A DNA stretch of 64,000 bases from the NCBI RefSeq assembly GCF_030272615.1, contig NC_081406.1, positions 238,750,422 through 238,814,421 on the forward strand. The letters run 5' to 3'. The notes below the pieces were generated by a model that was not told where the DNA came from, ran no database searches, and saw only the letters and a list, made by a program, of their open reading frames with translations. The position numbers and the translations under genes were made by a program. The DNA is from Cryptomeria japonica (lineage: Eukaryota; Streptophyta; Pinopsida; Cupressales; Cupressaceae). Positions 48,327 to 61,080 of the stretch are shown one piece after another; within the stretch, counting starts at the first letter, position 1, and each line of letters starts with the position of its first letter.

Positions 48327-50916
48327 CGCAATTTTTTTCACATTATTAAAAAGTTCTCCTGAGAGAATTATTTATTGATATATAAAAACAAGACAACTAT
48401 TTTGGGAAGCATCGACTCGTTCTCAAAATTAAAAGAACTGGATTTAACAAATTCTTGGTACGGGAAAGAAACTGTTTACTTGGGAAAAATTTTCATGATT
48501 TGACTCATCAATCAAACTCTGTCGATTAGAAACATTCTTTGAAGGGTAGAAAGAAAGCTAAATTACTGCAAACAGTAAGAAATAACAAAACATAAAAAAC
48601 AAGTGATGGTTTATATTAATGCCCTTTATCAAAGAAAAGTTGTCAGTGCTCTCTTTTTCATTATACACTCATAAGAACAGAGTATTCATGTCTTGTTCAA
48701 AAAATTGAGTATTTTCATTGCATTCCCTTTCAAAACAAAGTTTTATCCAAGGCTATAGGAGAAGCTTCCAGAAAACACGCCAAAAAATGGACAATTCTAG
48801 GTTCATCGAAGAGTGTAAAAGAAGAAATAAATGTGTTGGTTGGAGTAGATGAACAAAATGTAGCAAGGGAAATTAAATGTGCATAGGTGGAAATCCACAT
48901 ATGTCAGCAATCCCCCTTAATCTTCACTGTCGTATATATCTGCAATACCAATTTCTTCCCAATGATGCTCAAAAACATTCTTTGCAAGCGGCTTTGTGAA
49001 AATATCTTCTAGTTGTTCTTCTGACCCGCAAAACCAAATATATATGTCAACATTGTTAATCAATTCCTGAATATAATGATATCTTGTATCAATATGCTTG
49101 CTTCGTTTATGATAGACATGATTTTTTGATAAAGAAATTGCTTAATTATTATGACATTAATTTTGTGTAGGTTCTTCTTGTGGATGCCTCAAATTTGAAA
49201 GTACTCTTCTCATCCATACTGCTCGACAAGCTTCTGATGTGGCTGCAACATATTCTGCTTCAATTGATGAGAGTGTCACAATTGGTTGTTTCTTTGGTGC
49301 TCAAGAGATAGCACCTGATCCTAGATGAAAGATATATCTTGAATTGCTTTTTCAATCATCCATGCTACCTCCCCAATTGCTATCCATTTATCTAATCAAT
49401 TTGTAATCAATGGAAGATGTATACAAAATTCCAAAGCTCTTTATTCCAACTATATACCTTAAAACTCTTTTTCCAACTTTCCAACATGATTCCATTGGTT
49501 TGTCCATAAGAATCTATAAATGAGACTAACCCCATACATGATATCTGGTCTTATGATGGTTAAATACATGATGCTACCAACCATTCTTTTGAATAAGGTT
49601 GAATCAATACATAAACTTTTCTCATCCTTGCTAAGTTTTAAACCCAATGCAACTAGTTTAGGCATTGGTTTCACATTTGTCATCTTAAATCTCTTCAATG
49701 GATCATTAGTATATCTCTATTTACATTGACATATAAAAATACCTTGATCATTTTGACTTACCTCTATCCCAAGAAACTATCTCATTAGCCTCATCAAATT
49801 CTCTTTCCATGGCTGCCTTGAATGAGTTAATTGACATGTTACTTGTGAGTATCAAATCATCTACATGCAAACAACAATCAATATATCTCTTTCATCATTC
49901 ACTTTGACATACAAAGTTGGTTCATTGCCACACTTGCTAAACCCATTGTTCACAAAATAAGAATCTATCCTTCTATACCAAGCTCTAGGAGCTTGCTTCA
50001 AGCCATATAGTGTCTTTTTCAATTTGTACACTTTATGTTCTTCTCCCAAAACTTCATAATCGGGTGGATGATTTATATACACTTCTTCTTTCAAAAATGC
50101 CATTCAAGAATGTTGATTTAACATCCATTTGGTAAACCTTCCAATTATTTTGAGCTGCTATAGATAAGACCATTCTAATGGCATCTAATCTTGCCACAGG
50201 TGTAAAAGTTTCATTGTAGTCTATGCTTAGTTGTTGTGTGAAGCCTTTAGCTACTAGCCTTGCCTTGTTCTTTTGTACTTTTCCATTTGCATTATACTTT
50301 GTGTTGTAAACCCATTTAACTTCAATATCTTCCTTGCCTTTAGGAAGCTCTACTAGATCCCAACTTTTATTGTTTTTTATTGACCAAATTTCTTTATTCA
50401 TGGTTGTAATATATTTGTCATATTTAATGGCATTTTCGAAATAAATTGGATCATCTTGTATTAAGAATGTAAAATTAGAGCACAAATCATCATTTTTAGC
50501 CTCTTGTATTTCATCATATATCTCCCTTAGAATTCAAGTCTTCTTTGAAGTGTTTATGGACCTTTATCTTAGTGATGCAAGTGTTGGATTAGAAGACTCA
50601 CTACTATTATTACTTGTTGGAGTAGTAGGATTTGGAATGGTATGTGCCCTTGTAGGTGTTGTAGGAACATTTGCTTGTGTAGATGGATTCACAACTTGAG
50701 TTTCACTCTCTTTTGGAGCACTAGCTGCAATTATAGTTGTTTTATCTATGCTTCCATCCCATGATTCTCCTTTAACTATAGCAACAAAGTCAACATCATG
50801 GCTTATTATCAGCTTCTTTTTTATAGGATTGTATATCTTATATGGCTTGGATTGTTCAATGTATCCCACAAATATGCACTTCTCTCCTCTATCATATAGT
50901 TTCTTTCTAAACTCTT
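48327..50916 (-). pseudogene. Ty1/copia fragment, copy C
   Basis: Matches copy A from 5478 to about 8055 at about 95% by eye, on the minus strand: tail, RNase H, reverse transcriptase ([20 protein letters not shown] at about 50010; AKGFTQQLSIDYNETFTPVA at about 50250) and the integrase C-terminal end. It has the same extra-T frameshift near 50090 and the same frame break before HVDD near 49860 as copies A and B. It starts directly after the polygalacturonase gene and is cut at 50917 by the next copia element. Confidence 0.82.
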
Positions 50917-52049
50917 TGTAAATGTTATTGCAATTTCCAATTTAATGAACAAGTTATATACTAGATGATGTATTTAAGATTTATTACTATGACAATAATA
51001 CTATCATCTTTCTTTTTTGCTGGTGTAGAGGATGAACATGTATCGATTTCAATGTCATCCATTTCTTTTGAATGATGTATATATAGTAAGATAGCCACGA
51101 TCAAGTGGCACCTTGATCGGACATGTCTTTTAGACATGTCCGACCAAGATGTCACTTGGTTGTGATTTGTCTACCGATTGACTTAGTGCTATGATAATTA
51201 ATCGGTGTCAAAGCAAATGATAATAGATCAATATAAACACACCCGATAATGAATTGGTGTTAATAGCAAACAATAACAGATCGATATAAACACTCCTGAT
51301 AATGAATTGGTGTTAATAGCAAACAAGCCCGATAACAAATATCATTAGATTGACGCTTAACTATGTTAAGAAGGTCGTTGATCTAATCCATCTTTATCAA
51401 TATCATAATTATGATCAATGTTAAAGTCTGATAAACATATTCAGTTCAGAAAGCATAAATCAAATAATCTAACAGCATAGATGAGCAAACCAAAACATAA
51501 TAGAAGAGATTAATGAGTTAGGAATGTCTTATCTTGCAGAAGCTACTAATGCATTAACACTCCCTCCTAGCTTTGGAAGATAGATAAAGTAACCTACATC
51601 ACATTTCCTTTTTCATAATGTTAGTCTCCAAGAATATATATCATCTATACATATTATAAGAAGTATCATCAGGACATAATATAAAACATCATTCATAGAG
51701 TATCACCTAACCATGTGATATAAAAATTCATCATTCCATTATGACAAGATATCACCTAAACACATGATATCAGTATTGCCTAAACACGCAATACTAAGGA
51801 TAAACATATGAGGATGGTTAGATTCTCATCTTATCCTATTTGTGATATGTGCACAAACATTTTATATAAATGTTTTATCACAACACCATCATGGCACATC
51901 CATGACATACCAGAGATCTAACATGATAACTAGTTTAGAGAATCATAACATCGTCACCTTATGATGTCTACATACAAGTGTTCATAATCTGAGAGATCGT
52001 CACCTCTTAGATATGAACACAAGGGGGTGAAACCCAAAATATCCCAACA
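50917..52049 (-). repeat. 3' LTR of a second copia family
   Basis: Non-coding block between the cut end of copia copy C and the coding part of the next element. On the minus strand it starts TGTTGGGATATTTTGGG and ends GCAATAACATTTACA, so it has TG...CA termini. The minus-strand RNase H ends at 52095, 45 bp upstream, as expected for a 3' LTR. The partner LTR is lost beyond the gap, so this is a positional call. Confidence 0.65.
51099..51160. repeat. Imperfect 28-bp hairpin in the LTR
   Basis: Arms atcaagtggcaccttgat-cggacatgtc and the reverse complement of gacatgtccgaccaagatg-tcacttggt surround a 5-base ttttagap-like loop (tttta). 24 of 28 positions pair. Confidence 0.75.
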
Positions 52050-52094
52050 TGACAAAAGAATTTTACACATTAAACATCTTATTTACAAAGCAGA

Positions 52095-54175
52095 TTACCT
52101 TTCTATCATACCTAAACCTTTTCTGAAGTGATCAACCTTCACTCTGGAAAGTGGTTTGGTCAGAATATCTGCAATCTGATCTCTTGTGTTAACATATTCC
52201 AATTTGATCACATTTTTGTCTACCATGTCTCGCACATAATGGTATGGAATCTCAATATGCTTGGATCTGTCATGAAATACTGGATTTATAGAGAGATTTA
52301 TGCAACTCTGGTTGTCACAATGGATGACAGTGGGTTTCATGGGCTCACCAAATAGTCCCACAAGCAACTTCCTAAGCCATACTGCCTCTCGAGCAGCCAT
52401 GGAAGCTGCAATGTACTCGGCCTCAGTGGAACTCTGAGCTACAGAAGACTATTTTCTGTAGATCCAAGATATCATGGCTTATCCTAAACTGAAGCAACAC
52501 CCTGAAGTGCTTTTCCTATCAGTCACGCTCCTAGCCCAATCTGAGTCTATAAATCCATGTAGGTCTAGATCAACTTTCTCATATTTGAGACCAAGGTTTA
52601 GAGTACCTTGTAAGTATCTCATTATGTGTTTCATTGCAATCAAGTGAATTTCCTTAGGTTCACACATAAACTGACTTAAGGCATTGACAACATAACAGAT
52701 ATCTGGCCTTGTATTCACCAGATACATCAGGGACCCAATCATTTGTTTGTAGAGTGTAGGATCAATGGATTGTGACTATGTTGTTGCTTCCTTAAGTTTA
52801 TATAAATTTGTTTCCACGGGAGAGGTCATAGTTCTGCAGTTATGCATTCCGACTCTCTTCAAAATGTCCAAGGTATACTTTCCTTGGTTTAGTATAATAT
52901 TTTCAGAATTTTGCCATATTTCCAAACCTAGGAAGTAATCAAGGAGTCCCAAGTCCTTCATATCAAATTCTTTAGATAAATCTTTCTTACATTGATCTAT
53001 GGGGTGATCTACTCCTATGATTAGTAAGTCATCAACATATAAAATCAATACTAACATATCACCTTTATTTTGTTTGTAGTAGAGATTTGGATCTGCATCA
53101 TTTTTAGAGAAGCCTAGTTTAGAGAGATAGGTATGAATTCTTTCATACTAGGCCATGGGAGCCTATTTAAGCCCATAGAGAGCTTTCTTGAGTCTGCACA
53201 CATGAGACTCTGCACCTTGAATTTCAAATGCTTCAGGTTGCTCTAGGTAGACTTCTTCTGAGATGTCACCATTAAGAAATGTTGTCTTAACATCCATCTG
53301 GTGCACCTTCTACCCTTTTGTTGCTGCAATGGCTAGTACTGTTCTTACTAAGGTATATCTGGCTACAGGTGCAAAGGTTTCTTCATAATCTATTCCTTCC
53401 CTTTGAGAGAACCCTCTAGCAACAAATCTGGCCTTGTGCTTTTCAATACTGCCATCTGCAGCATGTTTCATTCTAAAAAGCCATTTAGATGACACAACTG
53501 ATTTCTTAGTAGGCATAGGAATGATCTCCCAAACATCATACTTCATAATGGACTGATACTCTTTAGACATGGCATCCTTCCATACTTTATGTTTAAGTGC
53601 ATCTGATACATTGTTTGGTTCAACTTTAGAGAGATCATTCATAAGAGCAACATAGCTAGTGAACTTATTAGGTTTTTTGCTTTCCCTGAAGGTTCTTGAA
53701 GGAGCAACAAACTTCTGAGCTTTTGCTACAGTCTGGTGGCCCATAGAGGTCTTTTCTTGAATTTTTCTCTAGGTGGGATTGGATTTTCACCTATAGTTTC
53801 CTCAAGACTCTCCCTCTGAAGCTCAGGAGTAGGGTCTTCTTCTATGTTAGGAGTGGGGATATAGATTTCAGGTTCTATTGTACTTAGGGCTCTTTTGAAG
53901 ACTAAGTCTTCTTCAAATATTACATCCCTACTAAGTTCAATATTTCTCTGACCATGTATATATATTCTATAGGCCTTGGATGTTTCACTATATCCTACAA
54001 GTATTCCTATTTTTCCAGAAGGTTCTAGTTTTAGTCTTTTCTCTTTAGGTACATGTATATAGACAGGACACCCAAATATCCTAAGGTGGCTGATATCTAG
54101 CTTTAGTTTAGTAAATACTTCTTTAGGAGTTTTATCTTCAAGATGTGAGTGAGGACATCTATTTTGTATATACAC
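52095..54175 (-). pseudogene. copia polyprotein, second family (IN C-terminus, RT, RNase H)
   Basis: Open pieces in order on the minus strand. Integrase C-terminal end: HLRIFGCPVYIHVPKEKRLK and GYSETSKAYRIY at 54090-53970. Reverse transcriptase: VSSKWLFRMKHAADGS, KARFVARGFSQREGIDYEET, APVARYTLVRT at about 53500-53340. Catalytic LYVDDLLI at about 53040. SLMYLVNTRPDICYVVNALS at 52730, DSDWARSVTDRKSTSGC at about 52530. RNase H: HCDNQSCINLSINPVFHDRSKHIEI at 52320-52240 region and DILTKPLSRVK near 52140. Several stops (about 53150, 52780, 52450) and one frame change separate them, but the catalytic residues are intact. This family retains YVDD, unlike copies A-C. Confidence 0.85.
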
Positions 54176-54189
54176 AAAAGTGTTAGTTA

Positions 54190-54689
54190 NNNNNNNNNNN
54201 NNNNNNNNNNNNNNNNNNNNNNNNNNNNNNNNNNNNNNNNNNNNNNNNNNNNNNNNNNNNNNNNNNNNNNNNNNNNNNNNNNNNNNNNNNNNNNNNNNNN
54301 NNNNNNNNNNNNNNNNNNNNNNNNNNNNNNNNNNNNNNNNNNNNNNNNNNNNNNNNNNNNNNNNNNNNNNNNNNNNNNNNNNNNNNNNNNNNNNNNNNNN
54401 NNNNNNNNNNNNNNNNNNNNNNNNNNNNNNNNNNNNNNNNNNNNNNNNNNNNNNNNNNNNNNNNNNNNNNNNNNNNNNNNNNNNNNNNNNNNNNNNNNNN
54501 NNNNNNNNNNNNNNNNNNNNNNNNNNNNNNNNNNNNNNNNNNNNNNNNNNNNNNNNNNNNNNNNNNNNNNNNNNNNNNNNNNNNNNNNNNNNNNNNNNNN
54601 NNNNNNNNNNNNNNNNNNNNNNNNNNNNNNNNNNNNNNNNNNNNNNNNNNNNNNNNNNNNNNNNNNNNNNNNNNNNNNNNNNNNNNNNN
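54190..54689. other. Assembly gap, 500 N
   Basis: Exactly 500 unknown bases. The copia element left of it does not continue to its right, so the join may be wrong or the missing span may be large. Confidence 0.99.
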
Positions 54690-56079
54690 TAGCAAAGTTG
54701 TAGAGAGTATAAGTCTATGATAGAAATACTATACGAATAAGTCCTATTTTAGACCAGGGCGACTAGCACTTTATACTGTGAAAGAAATCTTAGTCGTTGT
54801 CCATTTAGTGATTTGTCGACACCTACGATTCCATTTTGATCCTTAGAGCATAGAAGCATTCCCCATTAATTCTCTGACAAAAGACTAGATCCGCCTAGGA
54901 AATTCACTGAAAATAATAGCATGGGGGAATGGCGCTATCAGAAAAGAGAGTTTACAACATGGCTAGGCACGAAATAGTTAATTCTCTAGTGCTTTGGCAT
55001 ATCTCGTAGTTTGTGGTTGTTGTAGTGGCATTAATGATATTATAGAGTGGTATTTAAGAGGTTGAAGATGAGAATCGCGTCCTCCAAAGTAGTCTATGTT
55101 AGCGAAGAATCTTCATCAAAAGCATAGTGAATCATCAGAACTCCAAAATCCTTCACAACATAAAGCTCCTACATGAGGCACGCCGATATAAGTAAGTCAT
55201 TTGCATTAACCATTCGCGCGATGGGGGAAATGATGGCAGATCTATACAAATTTTGGTTCCTCTGCCTCAAATAATTGTGCATCATTGTTCTTCTTTGACT
55301 CCATCGAGATCCTTCTTGATGTGCAAGTCATTATATTCTACCTTGCCAAACATCGACATCTAAGAGTCGCTGGTGAAGATGGGACCCACAACTCCTACCT
55401 AGCGTCAGATAGCCAATGGCACATCAGACATCGAGATTTATTTCTCATTGTAGCCTTGCAATGATACCATGTGTCTCCTTGTCACACTTCTTGTGCTTCT
55501 ATTTACATTCATCTATAAGCCCACCGAAATGATTAGCTACAAGTCTCAACCAATGATCTGTCACTTTGATGGGAACTCTATTAAAAGTGTCGAAAACCTC
55601 CCCTATTTTCCTTTGAGAAAAGTGGTCCCGCAAGATCTACCAAGTTAACGGTGAAATACCCTCATCAAACCTTTGGATATACCATCTTTACACCGTAGTA
55701 GGGTGGCACCCATTCCATACAAGGACTCTTCACCTTAAAGAAGGGGCCCACTCTAGTGATTAGTCATCTACGTGGGCTACTGGTGTAACGTGAGGAAAGT
55801 GGTAAGCTCATCTCTTAAAAACATGAAGCAAGGAGATGCATGGAGACCTTCGAGTCTCATTGACTACACTATTTAGCATCTAATTTAGACTCATGACCCC
55901 CCATTGAAGATCGACCTTGATACCTTAGTCAATGGTTCAATATTTAAGCCTATCAAGATTGACATAGTTTAAACGATGTGAAATGATCCATGTGGCATCT
56001 TGGCTCCTCAAATTTGACAAGTCATGTCCTTTCATGCAACTATTATTAATAGATTTGCACCCTTGCTAAACACCTAGTT
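54690..56079. other. Unassigned sequence right of gap
   Basis: About 1.4 kb of near-average GC. No open frame above 60 codons, no recognisable domain on either strand, and no repeats. It is probably decayed transposon DNA. Confidence 0.4.
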
Positions 56080-57081
56080 TGTTAGATTCAATGACAGTCT
56101 CAAAGACACTGGGGGGGGGGGGGGGAATCAGTGTCCAACCGGTTAGTAGAATATTTAAACTTATTAATAACTTTGCATCCCAAAATAGTGTACCGATAAA
56201 TAAGAAATATTGCAATAAACAGAAATAATAGAGACATCATAGAAACACACCATAACACAAGATATTTGATGAGGAAACCCGATGTGGGAAAAACCTCGGT
56301 GGGATTTGTGACCCACAATATTTACTCACTAGCCAATGAATAAATACTACTTACAATGAGGGGCCTACACATGCAGGGAGGCCAACAGCCTAAAGCTCAC
56401 TGCTCAATCACAAAATAGGAGTCACACTGACTACAATATGGATTATCAAAATCCAATATAGTGTACTACTCAAAACAACATCTCTCATGCCAGGTTCAAT
56501 ACCGGTTTAAGCTTAGTCAATAACCAAAACCTTCACTGCCAATTATATCACCTTATACAAAATTATACATCATATCTCGCTCTTCTCTATCTACCATATT
56601 ACCACTTCTATGTTCTATATAAAATGACTTATCATATTTCATACATATATGAGTCTATTACAATGTACCATGTTGGCTTTACAAAAGATAATTACATTAC
56701 AAAACAATAAACAAAAGTTTATTCTATGTCGGCCTAAGTGTCGGTATGCATTGTTGCCGATGCCGGTGATGTGTCTGTTGGTGTTGGTGTTTGTCAGTGT
56801 ATGTAGAAATCTATTGCCGGTGTCGGTATATGCCAGTTGGTTTCCAGTTGGTTGCCATCAATGACAACATCAACTATTCTCACAAGAGTGTAGAATGCCA
56901 ACATAGTTTAGTAATCTAATGAAACATGAAAACTTTCTCAGGTAGGTGGGTTTCTTATAGCTTAGAATGAATCTCCAAAATGGGTTGGTCCTCTTGGTAG
57001 TCACCTAATCTAGCTTGTTCTACTACTGCATATTGAGAAAAGAGATATAAAGTGACTTGGAATAAAATCTAAAACCCAACA
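56080..57081 (-). mobile_element. Solo LTR, minus strand
   Basis: On the minus strand it runs from TGTTGGGTTTTAG to GAATCTAACA. Near its end it has a run of 15 C (plus-strand G run 56111-56125). A hairpin gtgggtcacaaatcccacc (minus strand, about 56325-56300) is followed by gaggtttttccc and gggtttcctca, the layout seen in the other LTRs here. The flanks TAGTT and CATTG do not match, so there is no target duplication, and no primer site follows its end. Confidence 0.6.
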
Positions 57082-57399
57082 CATTGGTGTACCAAATGTT
57101 TGTGACTCATATTATTGTTGACCATGCACAATTTGTTCAATGAACAAGCTAATCCATTCAACAATCATATTTTGACATACTTATACATCAATTCTTCATA
57201 GGAAAGTTGAAGTTTTCTTAGTTCTGGGAGGAGAAATCAAGTGTTCTCACAAGTACAAGTTGTACCTGTCCAATAAAAATCTGTATCACCCGCGTTCTCT
57301 ATTTTTAACCTAATCGTGCATATGATCTTTATTATTCACGTGATCCTACCTCATTCCCCCTTTTCCATTTTTAGGCCAAATCTTTCCATTTTCTTTCCC

Positions 57400-57840
57400 T
57401 TTCAAGTTTAAGGTTACATTTTACCCTTAACTTTATCCCTATTGCCTCAAATCTTTCTCTTGTTTCTTTTGCAGTGACATTTTGCCTAATTTCGTCTCAA
57501 TTAGGGTTTTTTGCAACTGATTCAGTCCTCCTTTTTCACCTTTTCCATTTCCTATCCAAATCTTTCCCTTGTCTTCCCACTATAGGTGTTGAGGTTGCAT
57601 TTTGACCTCTCCTTTAGCCCCCTTGTGTCGGATTGTTCCCCTCTCTTTCCGGTGATGTTAATTTTTAACCAAGATCCATGTCTCGATTTTAGGGTTTTTT
57701 GACTTCTTCTGGGTTCTCTCACTTCCCGCTTTCCATTTTTCATTTCGTTGTCTCCCCTTTCCTTCTCGCTCCTATGTTGAGGTTGCATTTTTACCTCTCC
57801 CTTAGCCCCATGGTGTCGCATTTGTCCCTTCTCTGCTCGT
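57400..57840. repeat. Tandem repeat of about 185 bp, roughly 2.5 copies
   Basis: Anchors aggtt(a/g)cattttacc at about 57410, 57590 and 57779, each followed by a pyrimidine-rich stretch and tagggttttttg. The copies are diverged. Confidence 0.7.
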
Positions 57841-58188
57841 TGACCTGCTTTGACCCGGTTTCCTCATTGTTGCTCGGTTTTATCCAGTTTGCCCTAATTT
57901 TTTTATTGTCATCCTGATCTCCCCAATTTATGTCCGAGCCTTCCCAATCCTTTCCAATTTCACCTATTTTGACCCAACTTACCTTAATTTTACCTAATTA
58001 AGGTCTTCGAATGTTAGTTTGACTAACTTGCCCTTTTAGGTTTAATTAGTTATTTGATTAATTAAGCCCCTTTTTACTAATTTTTCTACTTCTAATTTTT
58101 TTAATCATTCATCGAACCCCTCCCCATTTACTATTAATTAAATAATATTATATTATTTAATTAATTTAAATTTATCCCCTTTATTAAA

Positions 58189-58338
58189 TAATTTTAATTA
58201 TTTAATTAAAGGTTCAATTTCTATTAACCTATTATTGAATAATTTATTTAAATCATTCAATTATAATTTTAATTATTTAATTAAAGGTTCAATTTCTATT
58301 AACCTATTATTGAGTAATTTATTTAAATCATTCAATTA
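58189..58338. repeat. 75-bp tandem duplication
   Basis: Two near-identical copies (ggttcaatttctattaacc at 58211 and 58286). Confidence 0.9.
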
Positions 58339-59529
58339 TCTAATTATGTCTTCAAAATTAAATAAATATCTTTATTTCTTTAATTTTCTAATTATCTTCT
58401 CATATGAGGATAATATCTACTTTTTCAAATTTTAATTGAAAATATCCTCATTTTAAAAAATGGCAATTATATCTTGGGATTCATCTTTGATTTTCGAAAG
58501 TCCTGATTTTTGAAGTATCTCATTATTTTTCATTTTTAAATTTGAAAATGAGGTATGCATCCTTGGAAAGTCTTCTTTTTTCTTTTCTTTGATTTTTCCT
58601 CCATCTCCTTCATCTTGCCTTGAATGACAACTTTGTTATGCATTCAATCTGGTCCATCCACCCAACAAAAATCTTTTCGATCTTACCCATCCATCAAGTC
58701 TCCAATTTTCTATAAATTGGAGCTCCTTTCTCAATCCATTCATCTGGCTTTTATGCATTGTTAATATATTTATGTTTTGAGCACTCATGTCCATTTGTCC
58801 AATAAATCATCTAGCTTAGATAATTTCATTCTATCTAATTTAATCACTGTCATTCAGCAATTAGTAGTCTTTAACCACACATTCCTAGTAAATCTCACGT
58901 ATCATCCATTTTCTTTCATCTGTTGCACTTGGCATAATGAGAGTGACATGTCATCATTAGTGATTCAAGGAAGAACAATGAAGTTTAATTGAAGAAGCAT
59001 GGATGGATGGTTTGCATGTCCATGCTTTGTTTCAATTATTTCGTTGATAAGACTAGGCAAGCTAGCATGTAATTCAAGTTTTTGTTGTAGCTTAGATTCA
59101 ATTGTATGTATTTCAATTCTTGAACTAATTAACCCCTTTTCCTAGTTCTCCATCTGGTGAACCCAATGTGAACACACCTCCAATTTAATGCTTTTTGTGT
59201 GATTTTTTAGCAGTTACAAGGTCCAGAAGGCTAAAATTTCTTTGTTTCCATGCTCGATACTGATCCTACGGAGGTAGCACCCAGTCTTGCACAGTTGGTT
59301 AATGTGTTGTGCAGTTGATCAATGTGTTGCATAGTTGGTTAATTTGTTGCACAGTTGGTAATCAAGGTTGTTCATCAACTAATTTCTTCTCACATGCAGG
59401 GTTATGCTAATTTTGTTTGTCATTTACAGGGTTTGGATTGATCTAATAAGTTGATTTGCAAATTTTGGAAGGACTGACATGCATATTTCAAGGTTTAATT
59501 GATTAGAGGTTTAAAATTGGACAAACAAA

Positions 59530-59815
59530 TTTAATCTAGGACCTAATTAGACATTAGATTAATCCTTTCATTTGATATGAAAAATTGCATCTAGGACCTA
59601 ATTAGACATTGGATTAATCCTTTCATTTCATGTTACGAATTTCATCTAGGACCTAATTAGACATTGGATTAATCCTTTCAATTCATGTTACAAATTTCAT
59701 CTAGATCTTAATTAGGCATTAGATTAATCTTTCAATTCATGTTATAAATTGCACTTAGATCCTAATTAGGTGGTAAATGAACCTTTCAATTAATGTAACA
59801 ATCTCATTTAGATGA
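59530..59815. repeat. 55-bp minisatellite, five copies
   Basis: Anchors ctaggacctaattagacat at 59536, 59591 and 59646, with diverged forms at 59701, about 59755 and 59808. It lies just before the LTR end. Confidence 0.9.
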
Positions 59816-59935
59816 CTATTGCTACTATGCAGGAGGACACATGGGCAATTCAGGTCGATAGGCTTAAGCGTAGCTGGAACTTGATTAATAATGATTAGGC
59901 ATCCCTCTCTTTTTTTTTCAAGTACGTGGTTTACT

Positions 59936-59947
59936 TGGTATCAGAGG
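59936..59947 (+). other. Primer-binding site for initiator Met tRNA
   Basis: tggtatcagagg (11 of 12 match to the tRNA complement). It is followed by about 290 bp of leader with no clear Gag before a truncated LTR intervenes. Confidence 0.7.
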
Positions 59948-60209
59948 TTAGTGCTTTTTAATATGTTTACAAGATGTTGGGCCATCGTGCCTCTTCAATT
60001 AGATGTTATTTTGATGATAAATATTACTACCATGTTTAATTTTGATGATACTCAAAATAATGTTATTATGATAGGTAAATGTTGGTTAGTTAGAGTTAGT
60101 AGGTTTAGTTATAGGGACATGTTAATATTCTACTATTTTTTATGGTTGACAGTGGCTCTCTATGACTTGTTGTTGGTGGCCAGGGTTTTGTTGTTTCATA
60201 GGTTTAGGG
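59948..60209 (+). other. Post-primer leader or Gag remnant
   Basis: A 146-codon frame spans 59891-60331 but crosses the primer site and the next LTR, so it is not one protein. No Gag motif is visible. Confidence 0.35.
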
Positions 60210-60450
60210 CCTTCTCCCTAATGAGTAATGATGAACAACTAATACCCCAACCGATACTGAGGGGGGGGGGTGAATCAGTACAGATAAAAACTATCTCAAC
60301 AACTTATCTAGTTAAAAAAAATACCAATTGATTATCACCATTACTGAACTTAATCACGACAATACCGGTTAAACACAGTAAGACATCAGACACCATCAAT
60401 TGATAAGTCTGAACACTTCAAATACGATCAATGGGTTAGTGCAAGATCAA
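60210..60450 (-). mobile_element. Truncated LTR end, minus strand
   Basis: The minus strand reads ctgattcacccccccccctcagtatcggttgggg, the same C-run end design as the LTRs at 56080 and 17359. Only about 240 bp is present before unrelated DNA begins. Confidence 0.45.
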
Positions 60451-60599
60451 GGGGGGCCAAAAAGTGGCGATGTGAAAAAAATAGCCTTCTTCACTCGCCT
60501 AAAAACGTGAAAATCTGTGTTGACTTTTTGCTTGGCCTAGGTGTCAGTACACCTTGGCCTGGTAATTACTTATGCAAATCGGATATCCGATTGTTATTT
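60451..60599. other. Upstream region of the six-exon gene with palindromes
   Basis: Contains cctaggtgtcagtacaccttgg (imperfect inverted repeat, about 60535-60556) and atcggatatccgat (60577-60590). No coding sequence. Confidence 0.4.
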
Positions 60600-61080
60600 G
60601 TAATTTTAATTTTAAAAATATATTATATGTTACATATTATACAATATATAATCTATTATTATATTATATAGTATATATAATATAATAATGTAATATTATA
60701 TTATATTATATATATAATATAATATTATATTATATATAACATAATAATGTAATATTATATTATATTATATATTATTATAATATTATATTATATTATTATA
60801 ATATATTATAATATAATATAATATTATAATATAATATAATATTATATTATAATATAATATTATATTATATTATATTATATTATAATATAATATGATATTA
60901 TATAATATTATATATAATATTATATAATATAATATTATATTATATTATATTATATTATATTATATTATATTATATAATACAATACGTATTATATTATTGT
61001 ATATTATATATTATAATATATATAATATAATACAATACGTATTATATAATATATTATTATATTATATATGTTATTTAAAA
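60600..61080. repeat. AT-only low-complexity tract
   Basis: About 480 bp of tatat/attata sequence with almost no G or C, able to form many cruciforms. It lies 330-810 bp before the start codon of the next gene. Confidence 0.95.

Larger units (their letters stand above)
50917..54189 (-). mobile_element. Ty1/copia element of a second family, truncated at the gap
   Basis: Minus-strand copia element with 3' LTR (50917-52049), RNase H, reverse transcriptase and integrase C-terminal end. It inserted into copia copy C after ctctt (50912-50916). Its 5' half is missing into or beyond the gap at 54190. It is less decayed than copies A-C. Confidence 0.8.
57082..59935 (+). mobile_element. Long LTR-like region ending at a primer site
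   Basis: No coding region. A TATA box in ctataaattggagctcc at about 58709 and a Met-tRNA primer site at 59936 suggest that this is the 5' LTR of a plus-strand, probably Ty3/gypsy, element. It contains three tandem-repeat sets (57400-57840, 58189-58338, 59530-59815). The left end is not defined; the minus-strand solo LTR may sit inside it. Frames at 57552-57917 are repeat artefacts. Confidence 0.45.

Noticed and set aside
57552-57917. Frames over the 185-bp repeats (plus and minus)
   Set aside because: Repeat-derived, no homology, opposite-strand overlap.
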